Part shown: positions 50,401 to 59,204 of the stretch, piece by piece
Position numbering within the stretch: the stretch's first letter is position 1
Layout of the letters: each line of letters starts with the position of its first letter
Notes under the pieces: model-generated
Told to the model about the DNA's origin: nothing
The model's database searches: none
Seen by the model: the letters and a program-made list of their open reading frames with translations, nothing else
Origin: Cymbomonas tetramitiformis
Taxonomy: Eukaryota; Chlorophyta; Pyramimonadophyceae; Pyramimonadales; Pyramimonadaceae
Direction: 5' to 3'
Assembly: GCA_001247695.2 (NCBI GenBank)
Contig: LGRX02035260.1
Span: forward strand, 1-64,000
DNA length: 64,000 nucleotides
Position numbers and translations under genes: made by a program

Positions 50401-53400
50401 GCCTCCCCAGTGGTCTGGGGGGAGGAACGTAAAGCTTTTTCTTGGGATCACCCCAAATTCATGTATCCTAGTATCTCCATACCTCCTGCAGTATGCCTTG
50501 GCTGGCGTTCTCGTCCAGGCCGGATAAATTCCCACCCCCAGTACCGGGGTTTTCGCCATGGTGGACATCAGGGCCTCCTTAAGCGCTTTGTCCAGGTCTG
50601 CCGCTGTGTACTCCGGATTGAACTCGAAGGCGCCTAGCTCTCCCCATTGGGTGTCCCATGCAGACCCTTTGGATCCGAAAATCTTGTCCCTGTCGAACTT
50701 GGAGCAGTATGTCGCCGTGTGGCTGTGTACGTTGAGCGGCGACGCGAATATCTCCGCTTGGATCCCGAAGGCTTCCTGGAGCGCTTGCATAATTTCTGGA
50801 GGGAGCGTCCAGTGATTTTGCAGTGCGGTTTTCTTGACTTCCTCCTCCTCCTCGCAGGAATATCTTTTGAGCAGGAGGACTACTTCTGTGGCGAATCCGT
50901 GGACTGTGCCCAGCTGTGGCTCCCGCTCCTCGAAGAACCGCCGTCGCTCTTCCCCCGCCTTTGTATGGGTCTGATCTGCGCTGTCCGTGCCCGCCGCGGC
51001 CACATATCTGTCGTAGAGCCTATCGAGTACCTCTTCTTTGAGGGCGCCTACCATCTTGCCTCGCTCGTCGTGCGCGAACACGTGGTGCCTGCCTGTCTCC
51101 GTCGTGAGCGTGCATTTGCCCGAGGGTGCTGCGTCCCAGTCTGGGTTAAAGGGTTCGGTGTCTATGTTGAGCTCGGTGACCCCCGGCCAGTAGCGGGCAT
51201 GCCTCGTGGGAGCTCCTGACAGCGGTTCTCTTTCTGTGGGTCTCCGAGCCTGCTGTGCTTCCCGCTCCTTGTTGTGGAACGTGTCGGTCTCTCGTTCGGC
51301 CCGGCTCGGGTTCATTCCCGCAATTCCTCCTGTCAGCAGTGTGTCCTCCTCGACCCATGCTTCCCCCTGTGGGCGAACTGGCCCAAGCAGGTATTCCCTG
51401 CTTCCCCAGTGTGTCCTAACCGCTAGAATTGTGGTGCTCTCGGACGCCTCAACGGCCTGGGGTTCCTCCTCCGTTTCTTCGAGCACTTCCGGATTATTGG
51501 CAACCGTCGGGCCAGCGCCTACCGAGAGCTCCATGGTGTCGATCCTCCACCACATGTTCCTGCTCCGGCAGTCATTAACAGGGGGGTGCGTTGCCCATGC
51601 GACCTGTTCACTGCTTACGAGGTGCGTGGTCATCAGCCTAACCGCGTCCCTCGGGAATCCGATTTTGGCCGCATGCTGGAACAACTCCCCAGTCCTGACA
51701 TCTCCTTTGGACAATTGAGCGAGGACCCATGTCCTCAGCATCATGATCTGCGCCGCGGTCCCCTTCCATTTCGTGCCTCTGCCGTCTTCCAGGCTAACCT
51801 TTGTGACCCGGTGGGGGCTTGTTTCCCTCTGGGGCGTCTGCGCAGGCGGATTCGGCCTGGGTCTGATCTCCTCGCTCTCCACCGTGGCCTGGGGGCTTTG
51901 TATGATCTGCCTGGTCCTTTTCTCACCGACCTTCGGGAGCTCCCGGGCGTGCCTGGGGGTTGCTGGCACCGTGTTTGCCTGGGTCTGCCTGGTCGGGCTC
52001 CTCTCGACTTGCATTGGCCCCGCGCCAGCCTCTTCCTGGATTTCGTCATCCACTTCCTCGAAAGAGATTGGGTCATGAGTCTCTCCCTCTCCGTGGAACA
52101 CGTGGTGGCGCTCCCGTTGTTCCAATTCTCCTATGCGCGCCATGATTGGGCCTCTCATGGCTTTCCTGTATCCCTTGGAGGTCGTGGCTTCTCCGCCCAC
52201 CGGGGGCCCATGCAGCCCGATCCAGGACTCCCACTTCTCTCCTGTGGTGGACCTATTCCATTCCTGCCACTTGTCAATCATGTAGCACACCCAGACGCCG
52301 CATTGGTATCCGTCCCGTTGGTGTGCGACCCCCATGTTGGAGACCGTTACGTTGACCGGCGGCCATCCCGGCGGTCCTGCCCACTGTCTCAGCGCAGTCA
52401 ATAGGCGCGTGTCTTCCCCCCCCATTGGGTCGTAGAGGTAGATTGAAACACTGGTGTCCTCATTTTTTCCGAATAGGAGCACATTCCAGTGGCTGCCGTC
52501 GCAAGTCAGGACAAAGGAAAATCCCTCGTCCCGGACCGTTTCCATCGTGTTGCGCATCTGCGCCTCGTATTGTTCCGACTGCTCGAACTCGGTTCCGTTG
52601 AGGGCGTCCGCGAGTTTCGTTTGGTGCATCGACACTGTGTCCAAGCCCGTCGTGCAGAGGCTGTGGGTTTCCACTTGTATGGAGCTAAGCCACGCCTCCC
52701 TGCCTCTGGTGTCCGAGAAGACCCCTTCCGTCCTGTGCCTGGGGGTGCCCTCCCCCCGGGGCTCGTTTCCTCTTCTTCCTCCCCCTTTCAGGAGGCTGTC
52801 CGCATGGGACCCCTCAGAGCGGTTTCTCCTCATCGCCCTCCTGCTGTCCATCGCCTCCTTCTCGGTGATTCTTGCTCCAGCTCTGGCTGCGTGTCGCAGG
52901 TCTGAGAGGAATTTTTCCGCTTCGGTTTGCCTGGGTCTCACGCCTACGGAGTCCATTATCATGACTCTACCCCCTGGGTCCTCACGCAGGGTGGGTCTGA
53001 CTCCGATATCGTGGCATTTAAAGGCGTCTTCGTGGTCTTCTTCGTCCTTGGCGCAATAACCTGTCGTCATTTGTTTTAAGGCGTTTTTGGCTTGCATGGA
53101 GGTCGTGGGGGGTCCTCTTCTTCCTGCGTGCCACAGCGATCGCGGGCCCCATTTGGATTGAGTGGGGTGGAAGCCCTCTTCCCAAGTGGTTGGTTCTTCC
53201 CTTTCGGTCGCCTGGGGTTCTGCCAACCTTTGGAACCCTAGAGCGTTGTGTGCCTCTTTGGACGGCATAAACTGGGGTTTGAGGGTGAGGTTCTTCGGGT
53301 TGTCCCAGAATCGCGCGTCGTTGGGCTTGTCAGCGAGCGCTTCGCATATATATGGGTACAGCATGAGCATGAAGGTTCGCATGCGCCCTTGAAACCTGGC

Positions 53401-55596
53401 GGGGACTTTTGCTTTTGCTTCTCTGAGGCTGCACGCACGGGTGCCCCCCTTCGCCACATAAAACCCCTCCTCCACGAAAGGGAGCAGAGGCAGCAGCGTG
53501 GTCAGACTAAGCGGAATTTCCTCCTGGTCATTGACTGAGTAGATCTTCACGCTCTCCTCACCCGTGTCCTGGTCAACGACCGTTCTGTGTCTGCCTTCGA
53601 GCGCACTCGGGAAGGGCTTCCGAACCGCGTTCGCAAGTTTGGAGATAACCCCGTGCTGGGTGTTAATCAGGTCCGCCAGCAGCGGTCCAGATCCTGTGAG
53701 CAAGACTTGGTGCTCACGTAGCACCGCAAGTTGCCGGGCTGTGCAGCACCTGTCGAGTTCCCCAGTTCTGACCGTACCGTCCACCTGTCCCTGTCTGCGG
53801 TTGTAATGATACCTGACCAGCCCCCTCGTGGTGGCACTAAGTTGAGAGGTCTGCTTGACATGAAAGGCCTCACTTTCCCTGAACACCTCTCTCGGTCTTT
53901 CTCGAAGGTCTTCTCTGGTGGCGGTGGCCATCTGCAGGGCGCTCGCCACACTTTGTGCGTACGTGGCCAGCAGTGGTGTGTGCCCAAGCCCGTAGGAGGT
54001 TTTCGGGAGTGCCGTGTAGCAATTAGCGGTGCCTCTTGGCAGTCCATTAAGGAGCTTGTATGCCCCGCCGATAATCGCGTCTAGGTCCTCGATTTCTTTG
54101 GTAGAGAAAATCCCTAGGGGAAGGGCATATCTAAGCTGTCCTATAACTGCCGAGCGGAGGACCTCCTCTTGCTGTCCGCTCGTCAGAGGGGAGTGGAGGA
54201 GCGCCTGTATCCTTTCCCTTGCCTGCAGAAAGGAGGCTTGCTTTTGGACCGTCCAGTCCCCCGAGAGGGCTACTTGTATCCCAAGGTACTTGTATGGGTC
54301 ATCCGGGTGGAGGTACGGGAATCCATGCTTGCCTACCCTGGGGGTGCGCATGGTGACATCCTCGTATGTCTCCTCAGGGATCGGAGACCCTTTTTCGTCC
54401 GTTCCCGTAATTCCGCATTTGGTCTTGTTGATTCGAAGTCCACTCCAATTGGAGTAGAGTTCCAGCTTCCTGACTTGCACTGCCAGTTGCGTTGCCGACT
54501 CCGCGATCAGGGCGAGATCGTCCACATATGCCGCCGAGGAAGTGCGAATTGGTTTGTCCGAATCCGTGAGGCGGTGCATATACCCCTTGTTGCCCGCCTT
54601 GAGCCAGCGTAGTAGGGGTTCCAAATAGAGAATAAAGAGCAGGGGGCTTAGCGAGTCTCCCTGCACTAGTCCCCTTTTGACCATGAGGGGCTCCGAGCTG
54701 TAGTGCTCTATCTTTGAGGCCATTCTAAAGGGTGACCTGTGTGCCTCCCCCCCGTAGAGGTCTGCCACCACTCTGACCGCGTCTTCCGGGATCCCCAGGT
54801 ACTTCATGGTGTGCTGGAGTCTATCATGCTCCACCGATCCGTAGGCGTTCTCGAAGTCCACGTAGAGAACATGCAGTTGGCTGTGGGACAGTTTGCTGTC
54901 CTCGATAACATGCTGCAGTCGAAGGAGCTGGTTGATCGTGCTTCTGTGTTTCCTAGATCCCATCTGCTCTTGGCTGTGGATACTGTTTACCTCGCAGAAC
55001 GTGGATAGAACATCCGTGACCATTGCCGTATAAAGCTTGAGAATTGTGCGGAGAAGCCCTATGGGCCTGTAGTTGGAGAACACAGAGGTGTCCCCTTTCT
55101 TATGTAGGTAGACAAAGGTGCCCAACTTCCAAGTGCCTGGGGTTATCCCCGCTTTCCACATCGCCCTCATGAGCGAGAAGAGAAATTCGTGGAATTCCTC
55201 CGGCATAGCCTTGAGGATTTCATTTGGTACCGCATCCGGGCCGGCTGCCTTCCCGTTGGGGAGCCGCTTGACAATTTGTCTGTAGAGTTCAATAGTGAGC
55301 CTGCTCCCAAGCTCCGTCTTCCTCGGTCTTTGCCCCGGTTTCATGCTATCCGGGGCTTCCGCCGCCAGCCATGGCATCTCTTCGTCCAGTTGGTCCGTCC
55401 TGGGGTGTTCGAAGCAATATGGGTCCGAGTGGGCCATGTGCCCCGAAAAGGCCTCCGCGGTGGCCACCGCCCCGACTGCCATTTTGTTGTTTCTGTCCCA
55501 TATCCCCAAGGTTCTTCCTTTCGGGAGTGCGTCGCGGTCTCTGAAGACGAACCTGTGGGCTGACTTTTTCATGCGATAGTAGTTACTACGGAATTT
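47468..55596 (-). mobile_element. 5'-truncated RandI/Dualen-type non-LTR retrotransposon
   Basis: This minus-strand insertion is flanked by a 12-bp duplication. Its 3' end is a run of CTTTT units (GAAAA on the + strand at 47468-47487), like the first element. The 8.1-kb body begins just upstream of RT and lacks the Gag-like and APE regions, typical of incomplete reverse transcription. The remaining frame is intact for 2669 codons, so the insertion is young. It belongs to the same clade as the 15-kb element but is clearly diverged. Confidence 0.9.
47563..55572 (-). CDS. LINE 2 polyprotein: RT, C48 protease, PCIF1-like, RNase H, RLE
   Basis: The first in-element ATG is 55572, but the protein is truncated and the true start is lost. 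The RT has YVDD at 54517-54528. A C48/Ulp1-like protease lies at ~52250-52520 (His in GSHWNVLLF, Asp in YDPMGG, Cys in YQCGVWV). A PCIF1-like region follows at ~50300-50830: NHWTLPPEIM, FASPLNVH, YCSKFDRDKIFGSKGS, FEFNPEY. RNase H1 lies at ~49290-49730 (TDGS, RAEL, TDSL, SHTGVKGNDKADE). The C-terminus (47600-48370) has a CALCG...H...GC zinc motif and a restriction-like endonuclease (RPIPDF, IHLIEVAFTWD, K-x3-Y). Between them are acidic and Gln-rich linkers. Compared with the first element, the protease lies after RT instead of before APE. Confidence 0.9.
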   Translation of the reverse strand: MKKSAHRFVFRDRDALPKGRTLGIWDRNNKMAVGAVATAEAFSGHMAHSDPYCFEHPRTDQLDEEMPWLAAEAPDSMKPGQRPRKTELGSRLTIELYRQIVKRLPNGKAAGPDAVPNEILKAMPEEFHEFLFSLMRAMWKAGITPGTWKLGTFVYLHKKGDTSVFSNYRPIGLLRTILKLYTAMVTDVLSTFCEVNSIHSQEQMGSRKHRSTINQLLRLQHVIEDSKLSHSQLHVLYVDFENAYGSVEHDRLQHTMKYLGIPEDAVRVVADLYGGEAHRSPFRMASKIEHYSSEPLMVKRGLVQGDSLSPLLFILYLEPLLRWLKAGNKGYMHRLTDSDKPIRTSSAAYVDDLALIAESATQLAVQVRKLELYSNWSGLRINKTKCGITGTDEKGSPIPEETYEDVTMRTPRVGKHGFPYLHPDDPYKYLGIQVALSGDWTVQKQASFLQARERIQALLHSPLTSGQQEEVLRSAVIGQLRYALPLGIFSTKEIEDLDAIIGGAYKLLNGLPRGTANCYTALPKTSYGLGHTPLLATYAQSVASALQMATATREDLRERPREVFRESEAFHVKQTSQLSATTRGLVRYHYNRRQGQVDGTVRTGELDRCCTARQLAVLREHQVLLTGSGPLLADLINTQHGVISKLANAVRKPFPSALEGRHRTVVDQDTGEESVKIYSVNDQEEIPLSLTTLLPLLPFVEEGFYVAKGGTRACSLREAKAKVPARFQGRMRTFMLMLYPYICEALADKPNDARFWDNPKNLTLKPQFMPSKEAHNALGFQRLAEPQATEREEPTTWEEGFHPTQSKWGPRSLWHAGRRGPPTTSMQAKNALKQMTTGYCAKDEEDHEDAFKCHDIGVRPTLREDPGGRVMIMDSVGVRPRQTEAEKFLSDLRHAARAGARITEKEAMDSRRAMRRNRSEGSHADSLLKGGGRRGNEPRGEGTPRHRTEGVFSDTRGREAWLSSIQVETHSLCTTGLDTVSMHQTKLADALNGTEFEQSEQYEAQMRNTMETVRDEGFSFVLTCDGSHWNVLLFGKNEDTSVSIYLYDPMGGEDTRLLTALRQWAGPPGWPPVNVTVSNMGVAHQRDGYQCGVWVCYMIDKWQEWNRSTTGEKWESWIGLHGPPVGGEATTSKGYRKAMRGPIMARIGELEQRERHHVFHGEGETHDPISFEEVDDEIQEEAGAGPMQVERSPTRQTQANTVPATPRHARELPKVGEKRTRQIIQSPQATVESEEIRPRPNPPAQTPQRETSPHRVTKVSLEDGRGTKWKGTAAQIMMLRTWVLAQLSKGDVRTGELFQHAAKIGFPRDAVRLMTTHLVSSEQVAWATHPPVNDCRSRNMWWRIDTMELSVGAGPTVANNPEVLEETEEEPQAVEASESTTILAVRTHWGSREYLLGPVRPQGEAWVEEDTLLTGGIAGMNPSRAERETDTFHNKEREAQQARRPTEREPLSGAPTRHARYWPGVTELNIDTEPFNPDWDAAPSGKCTLTTETGRHHVFAHDERGKMVGALKEEVLDRLYDRYVAAAGTDSADQTHTKAGEERRRFFEEREPQLGTVHGFATEVVLLLKRYSCEEEEEVKKTALQNHWTLPPEIMQALQEAFGIQAEIFASPLNVHSHTATYCSKFDRDKIFGSKGSAWDTQWGELGAFEFNPEYTAADLDKALKEALMSTMAKTPVLGVGIYPAWTRTPAKAYCRRYGDTRIHEFGVIPRKSFTFLPPDHWGGTTVSGVTKKDYSNWGVRILVVANAEGWQKFCPDPEGAAELVGKALQRSTYCTVRKYHTIRNLRPANPRVHTSDAVSDMAAVKNAMESTSQHDMIFDPHPMRKWEIPSMSRRQGWGNEGGEVPKEDRTPEAARAMRQTWRDRGLAEVTITEYHAANTAWPLDKIKEDSRARWLNAMERTPMLFSRQDRDRGHTEVRERFPTCPIKHKTGRSRTLEKINKAWDATSFLYTDGSRLDPEEEGGLHRVGAAYWDPRGDENPRTWRGTWSTGGHLTINRAELLAIHAALRARECTTPGEIAICTDSLCSMYQILNMLSRPHTMEGHRHRDLLEDILSLVEQHNSQGTKVSLRKVKSHTGVKGNDKADEAAKQAAENQEGTTQIDPWDNRTMYTLVANARDGESMRPLQGEGAVERYVAERIALKATQHRSVRKWLQPPSSPWEEWGTPGRGNREGALSVEGSMTENPTTGAPGPAQGPDRGRQNVEMGTPGENLQEPMLLEELQHAPWSQGDPPERREPGDQEQVHPRDQVTTQDEWDLLWEFDETRGPPLDMDERGAMNSPDREMMQAIEEAEREDPIDGLCRSMMEMDLGESELQNLTDVPQQAIDAYQEAAPERKRKRNRDREAMHRGNGDRAATSHADAAAVETHMGRRLEEPPREILQDKSIPGISNHFWKVTPPTLRSLILRCRFGVLMTTARKHLIWPNKYPVPDCALCGRRDTPAHRLAGCKDETSRNMATARHNEVARTLYEAIRKGRTGASPIWIAHHAGLDGTNKCTRPIPDFVLRRGQCRRDGRDHPGAKDPPDDIPHFVDIVMIKGAEDVRDAPPGRPENTHREDVGEIHLIEVAFTWDTRWYVSLHDKLNKYEPLMELLRSKGYKVFFHPMVFGTTGSVYEHNARALTQHLGFNKKEAEALLKKISNIAVEWAAKMLISHSRTEKEKALKNSKKPP

Positions 55597-55608
55597 CTCG
55601 TTTGGGAA
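55597..55608. repeat. Target-site duplication of LINE 2, right
   Basis: This is the second copy of CTCGTTTGGGAA, adjoining the truncated 5' end. Confidence 0.88.
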
Positions 55609-56100
55609 TACTTTTCATTTTGCATTCTGGCGAATACTTTTCTGTGCATGTGACACACGACGACATTTCCCGAAGAATGAAAACATATTTTTCAGAGACA
55701 CAAAATTTTCAGAGACACTGACTGACCACCATTAGCATTACACCACGCGACAGCCACGTCCGATCGACACGCAAATTTTGAATGATTAAATTTGGATTTC
55801 AGAAATCAGAATCTGAGAATGCGATCCAACGAGGAGTACTTGTCGTCGGACCGATCGAACGTAAAGTACGCATGACACGGTGACACGTATCCAAGGTTTT
55901 AGGTTAAAAAGCGCTCTTAGTAGGTGCGAAAACGAAGCGCTGGACGCTCAACTACATACATACCCCCACGCACTGTTACTTGAATTACACCAAGTAAACA
56001 TTTTCCCCCACGTTCGCAACTGACGAATATGTATTCATAAAACCATACACGAATACCTATTCTTTTAGCTCTTGATTGAGCCCGTCAGCAGCCGCATCAG
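55609..56100 (+). repeat. Left arm of the foldback element, main block
   Basis: This block is inversely similar to about 62742-63085. The outer ~110 bp and the inner ~120 bp (CACGTTCGCAACTGA to GCCGCATCAG) match well; the middle is weakly conserved. No gene is present. Confidence 0.75.
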
Positions 56101-56865
56101 GTAGCACGACCATTTTGTAGCTACCCCGAGACATTTTGTAGCTTCCGGCTTTTGTAGCTATGCTACAAAATGGTCGCCGTATGCATTTTTGCAGCTATAG
56201 CTACAAAATTGAGAGCGGTATGCCATTTTGTAGCTAGCTACAAAAATACCGGGAATGATATTAAGCTAGGGGAAACAGAAGCGAATCGTACCGCGTGTAT
56301 GACTTGAAATACAAAATTATTAACCTAATAGTACCGCGCATGTGATATGAAACACAATATTTTAGACCGTTAGTTGAAGGATGCTACAGTATTATAGCAC
56401 GAGGCAAACGTTTATAGCAAGCAAGCATTCGACAAACAATAAAAATATACACCATTCAAAATATTACATAACTAATGTTGTTCACAAATTCATTCTAGAC
56501 TAGGCTCCTAGTTTAAGGGTTCACCGGTCCATGGCAACAGGTGAAACTGACCTACTAAAATAGCAGCAAGTATCAAAATCCAAGATGATTCCCGCCTGCA
56601 ACACCTGAACACGGAATCAGTCAGCACATTGGGAAACGAACCCGATACCAACAGGATTCGCCTGTCGGTATTTCGCCATCGGGTGGGCCTTTACACACAA
56701 GTTTTAATTTTAACAGCAGGTCAGGGATGCGAATTACTAGAAAAATCAACCTGCGCAAACATGCAGGGCAACGGAAGTTAACGCCGCCTGCAACGTTGCT
56801 GGCGGCTTCAAAAGAAGCACAGCGTCAAAACAGTAAGCTGCAAAAATACGAGACGCTGGTCAGTA

Positions 56866-56940
56866 AAGATGTTGGGAATCGAACCCAAACCGTCGGGCTG
56901 TAGAGAAGCCCGCTCCGAGCACCCCATCAGTTTAGAAGGG
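56866..56940 (-). repeat. tRNA-like SINE-type repeat, copy 1
   Basis: The minus strand shows a five-pair anticodon-like stem GGGCT/AGCCC and a T-arm TTGGG/TTCGATT/CCCAA with a B-box-like GGTTCGATTCC. A related copy, with the same surrounding GCTGGCGGCTTC and GCACAGCGT words, lies near 58021-58160. It is likely a tRNA-derived SINE head; U33 is not conserved, so it is not a functional tRNA. Confidence 0.45.
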
Positions 56941-58084
56941 CTAGTGGGATAGACGGAAGCCGCCAGTGGCTACTATCCTTAATCCAGATCCTCCCACAAG
57001 GATCTAGCGCAAATGGGCATGGCGACGTTGTATGTCGTATTTCTTGGCCCGACATATGCTTTGGGGCAATATTTATGAACCTTTTGAATTATCTATAACA
57101 TTGGTTTGCTTGAAATGTCGATGGTTTGACCTTTAATCTTAGCGTGGTTTGGGTGGGTGCTTTCACAGAATTTTAATCAAAATGCTAGATCCTACCACGA
57201 GGATCTAGGGTACCGACAACTCTAGGCCTTGTTACACGAGCTCGGGTTGGTGCGCATGTTGTTAACCCTCGAGGGTATCACCAAAACTAATTTTGTAAGC
57301 CCTTTAATATCATACTAGCCGTATTAATCGCCGCATATGCGCATGACATGGTGTAGTACCGTCGAAATTCAATATTTCCATCATAATCAGGGTCTGAAAA
57401 TCGCATTCTAGAACCTCTAGCGGTAGTTCTAAACGTTCAAAAAATCCCAAAAAAATCCCAAGGAGACTTTGAAGTCATATTAAAGTACTGAAGTACTCAC
57501 CAAGGCAAAGATCTAGCCTCAAAGCTCAAAATGGACCAAGACTTACGCCCAAAATGCGAAATTGTCCCCATACTTAAGGAGTGTGTATATCTTACCCATG
57601 TGACCGCGTTCGTGTGATGTGTCCAATATACATGACCCAAGTCGTATTTTGACCCAAACATGATTAATATACCTGCATACCTTGAGATATATCATGTATA
57701 TAGTGGCAAAGGATCGATACACGATTGGCAAAAAAATGTGGAAGATACACCCCGTTTTTGAAGCTTTAAAAAACGCAGCAGTTCAAAATTTGGTTGGGGC
57801 ATGCTATAAATGTATTAGCTAGGAGCATATATGATGGACTCTCGTCGAACCACGCACCATACTACTTAGTATAGGTCCCATGTGGAAAGTATTCCTTGGC
57901 GTTGACTTGTAGAAAGCTCGTGGGGTGCCTAAATAGATTATTGAAAAAGTGATCCTTGTGGGAGGATCTAGAGCGTTCTAGGTCCTCCCACAAGGATCTC
58001 GGGATAGTAGCCACCAGTAGCATTGCTGGCGGCTTCAGAAAAGGCACAGCGTAAATGGCAACCTGCAGAAAGAAAACGCTGCTG

Positions 58085-58160
58085 GCGTGAGGACAGATGT
58101 TCGGAATTGAGCCGAGACCGTCAGGCTGTGAAGACGCCCAACGGACTCCAAGCATACCTT
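58085..58160 (-). repeat. tRNA-like SINE-type repeat, copy 2
   Basis: This is a diverged relative of the copy at 56866-56940, sharing the order GGCGTC...CAGCC...GACGGT...CCGAACATC. Its B-box is degraded (GGCTCAATTCC). Confidence 0.4.
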
Positions 58161-59196
58161 CAACGTAGGAAACAAGATTTGGGCCAGCAGCGGCTCACGT
58201 GAGAACATCGCAGGATGCCCCCGCCAGGCTCCACGCACACAACTGAAACCGTGGCAAGTTCAGAACATCCGCTAAGATAGGTGGCCCGCAAAAGTGATGA
58301 TTAGTCAAACAAAAATGCAGAATGTTGAACAGCAGGTAGACAAGCTCAAGCAGGGCGGCGCAAGATGAGAGCTTGAAGAATGATGCAGACTTTCGCGACC
58401 AGGATCTTATGAGATAATGGTATCTCGAAAAGTGAATTTGAGATCGTCAGAGATGATGATCGGTCGATTCAATCCAATCTAACACCGCCCTGCGGGGGTT
58501 ACAGAAAATCCAACGGTGTCATATGAGTGTAGAAATGCATACTCGTAGTGAGAGGCTGAGAGCGCGGTGCAACGTGCAGTATATATAACTATGAAGCGTG
58601 AGAAGCGTAAAATATCCTATCGAATCTGCTAGATGTGACAAGCGATCGAACGGTCAGTCAGTCAATCGCTCGGTCGATGTTTCGATCTGGCGGTCCGAAC
58701 GGTTAAGGTAAGAGTGAATGTGTTGCTCGACGAAGATTCCATAAACGATAGAAATCTGTTTTTCAGAAATTGTAAAATCTTAAATCTGTCTGACCTGGAG
58801 TGCCACCGAACCGCAGGATGCGTTGGGTGGTGTAGCTACAAAAATCTGAGGGCGCTGTGAGGTGATGCAGCCTTATGCAGGCTGGGACGCTTGGTTCTGA
58901 GTGAGGATGGTGGAAGATTTCTTCAGAATTTTCCATATTCTCCTATAAGGGAACGAAGGGAATCCGGGAATTTTCAGCGGATTTTCTTGGCCAACTCTGC
59001 GATAGCTGCAAAAACGTACTGAAGCTACAAAATGTCAGGGGGGTAGCTACAAAATGGTGATGCTACGGCCGCATCAGCTCAGTTTGCAGTGCCGCCGCCT
59101 GCAAGCTAGGCTGGTATGGCGTCATCTCTTTTAAACTCGACGCATGAAATCCTAAACTGCAATAAGGTTATCGTGCGTTCTAACGCACGAGACTTG

Positions 59197-59204
59197 GAAT
59201 TGAT
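59197..59204. repeat. 8-bp target-site duplication of the hAT element, left
   Basis: GAATTGAT here and at 61312-61319 flank the hAT derivative. Eight bases is the hAT hallmark. Confidence 0.85.

Larger units (their letters stand above)
56101..59067. mobile_element. ~3-kb nonautonomous TIR element (MULE-like by duplication length)
   Basis: The left end starts GTAGCACGACCATTTTGTAG and the right end is its complement with two changes, an inverted repeat of about 25 bp. GCCGCATCAG lies at 56091-56100 and 59068-59077, a 10-bp direct repeat with one extra G on the right. The foldback arm continues exactly across it. A 9-11-bp duplication is typical of Mutator-like elements. The interior has more ACAAAATGG/CCATTTTGT words near the ends, two tRNA-like repeats, inverted AGATCCTCCCACAAGGATCT-type stems (near 56990, 57182, 57960, 57985) and no gene. 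Confidence 0.75.
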
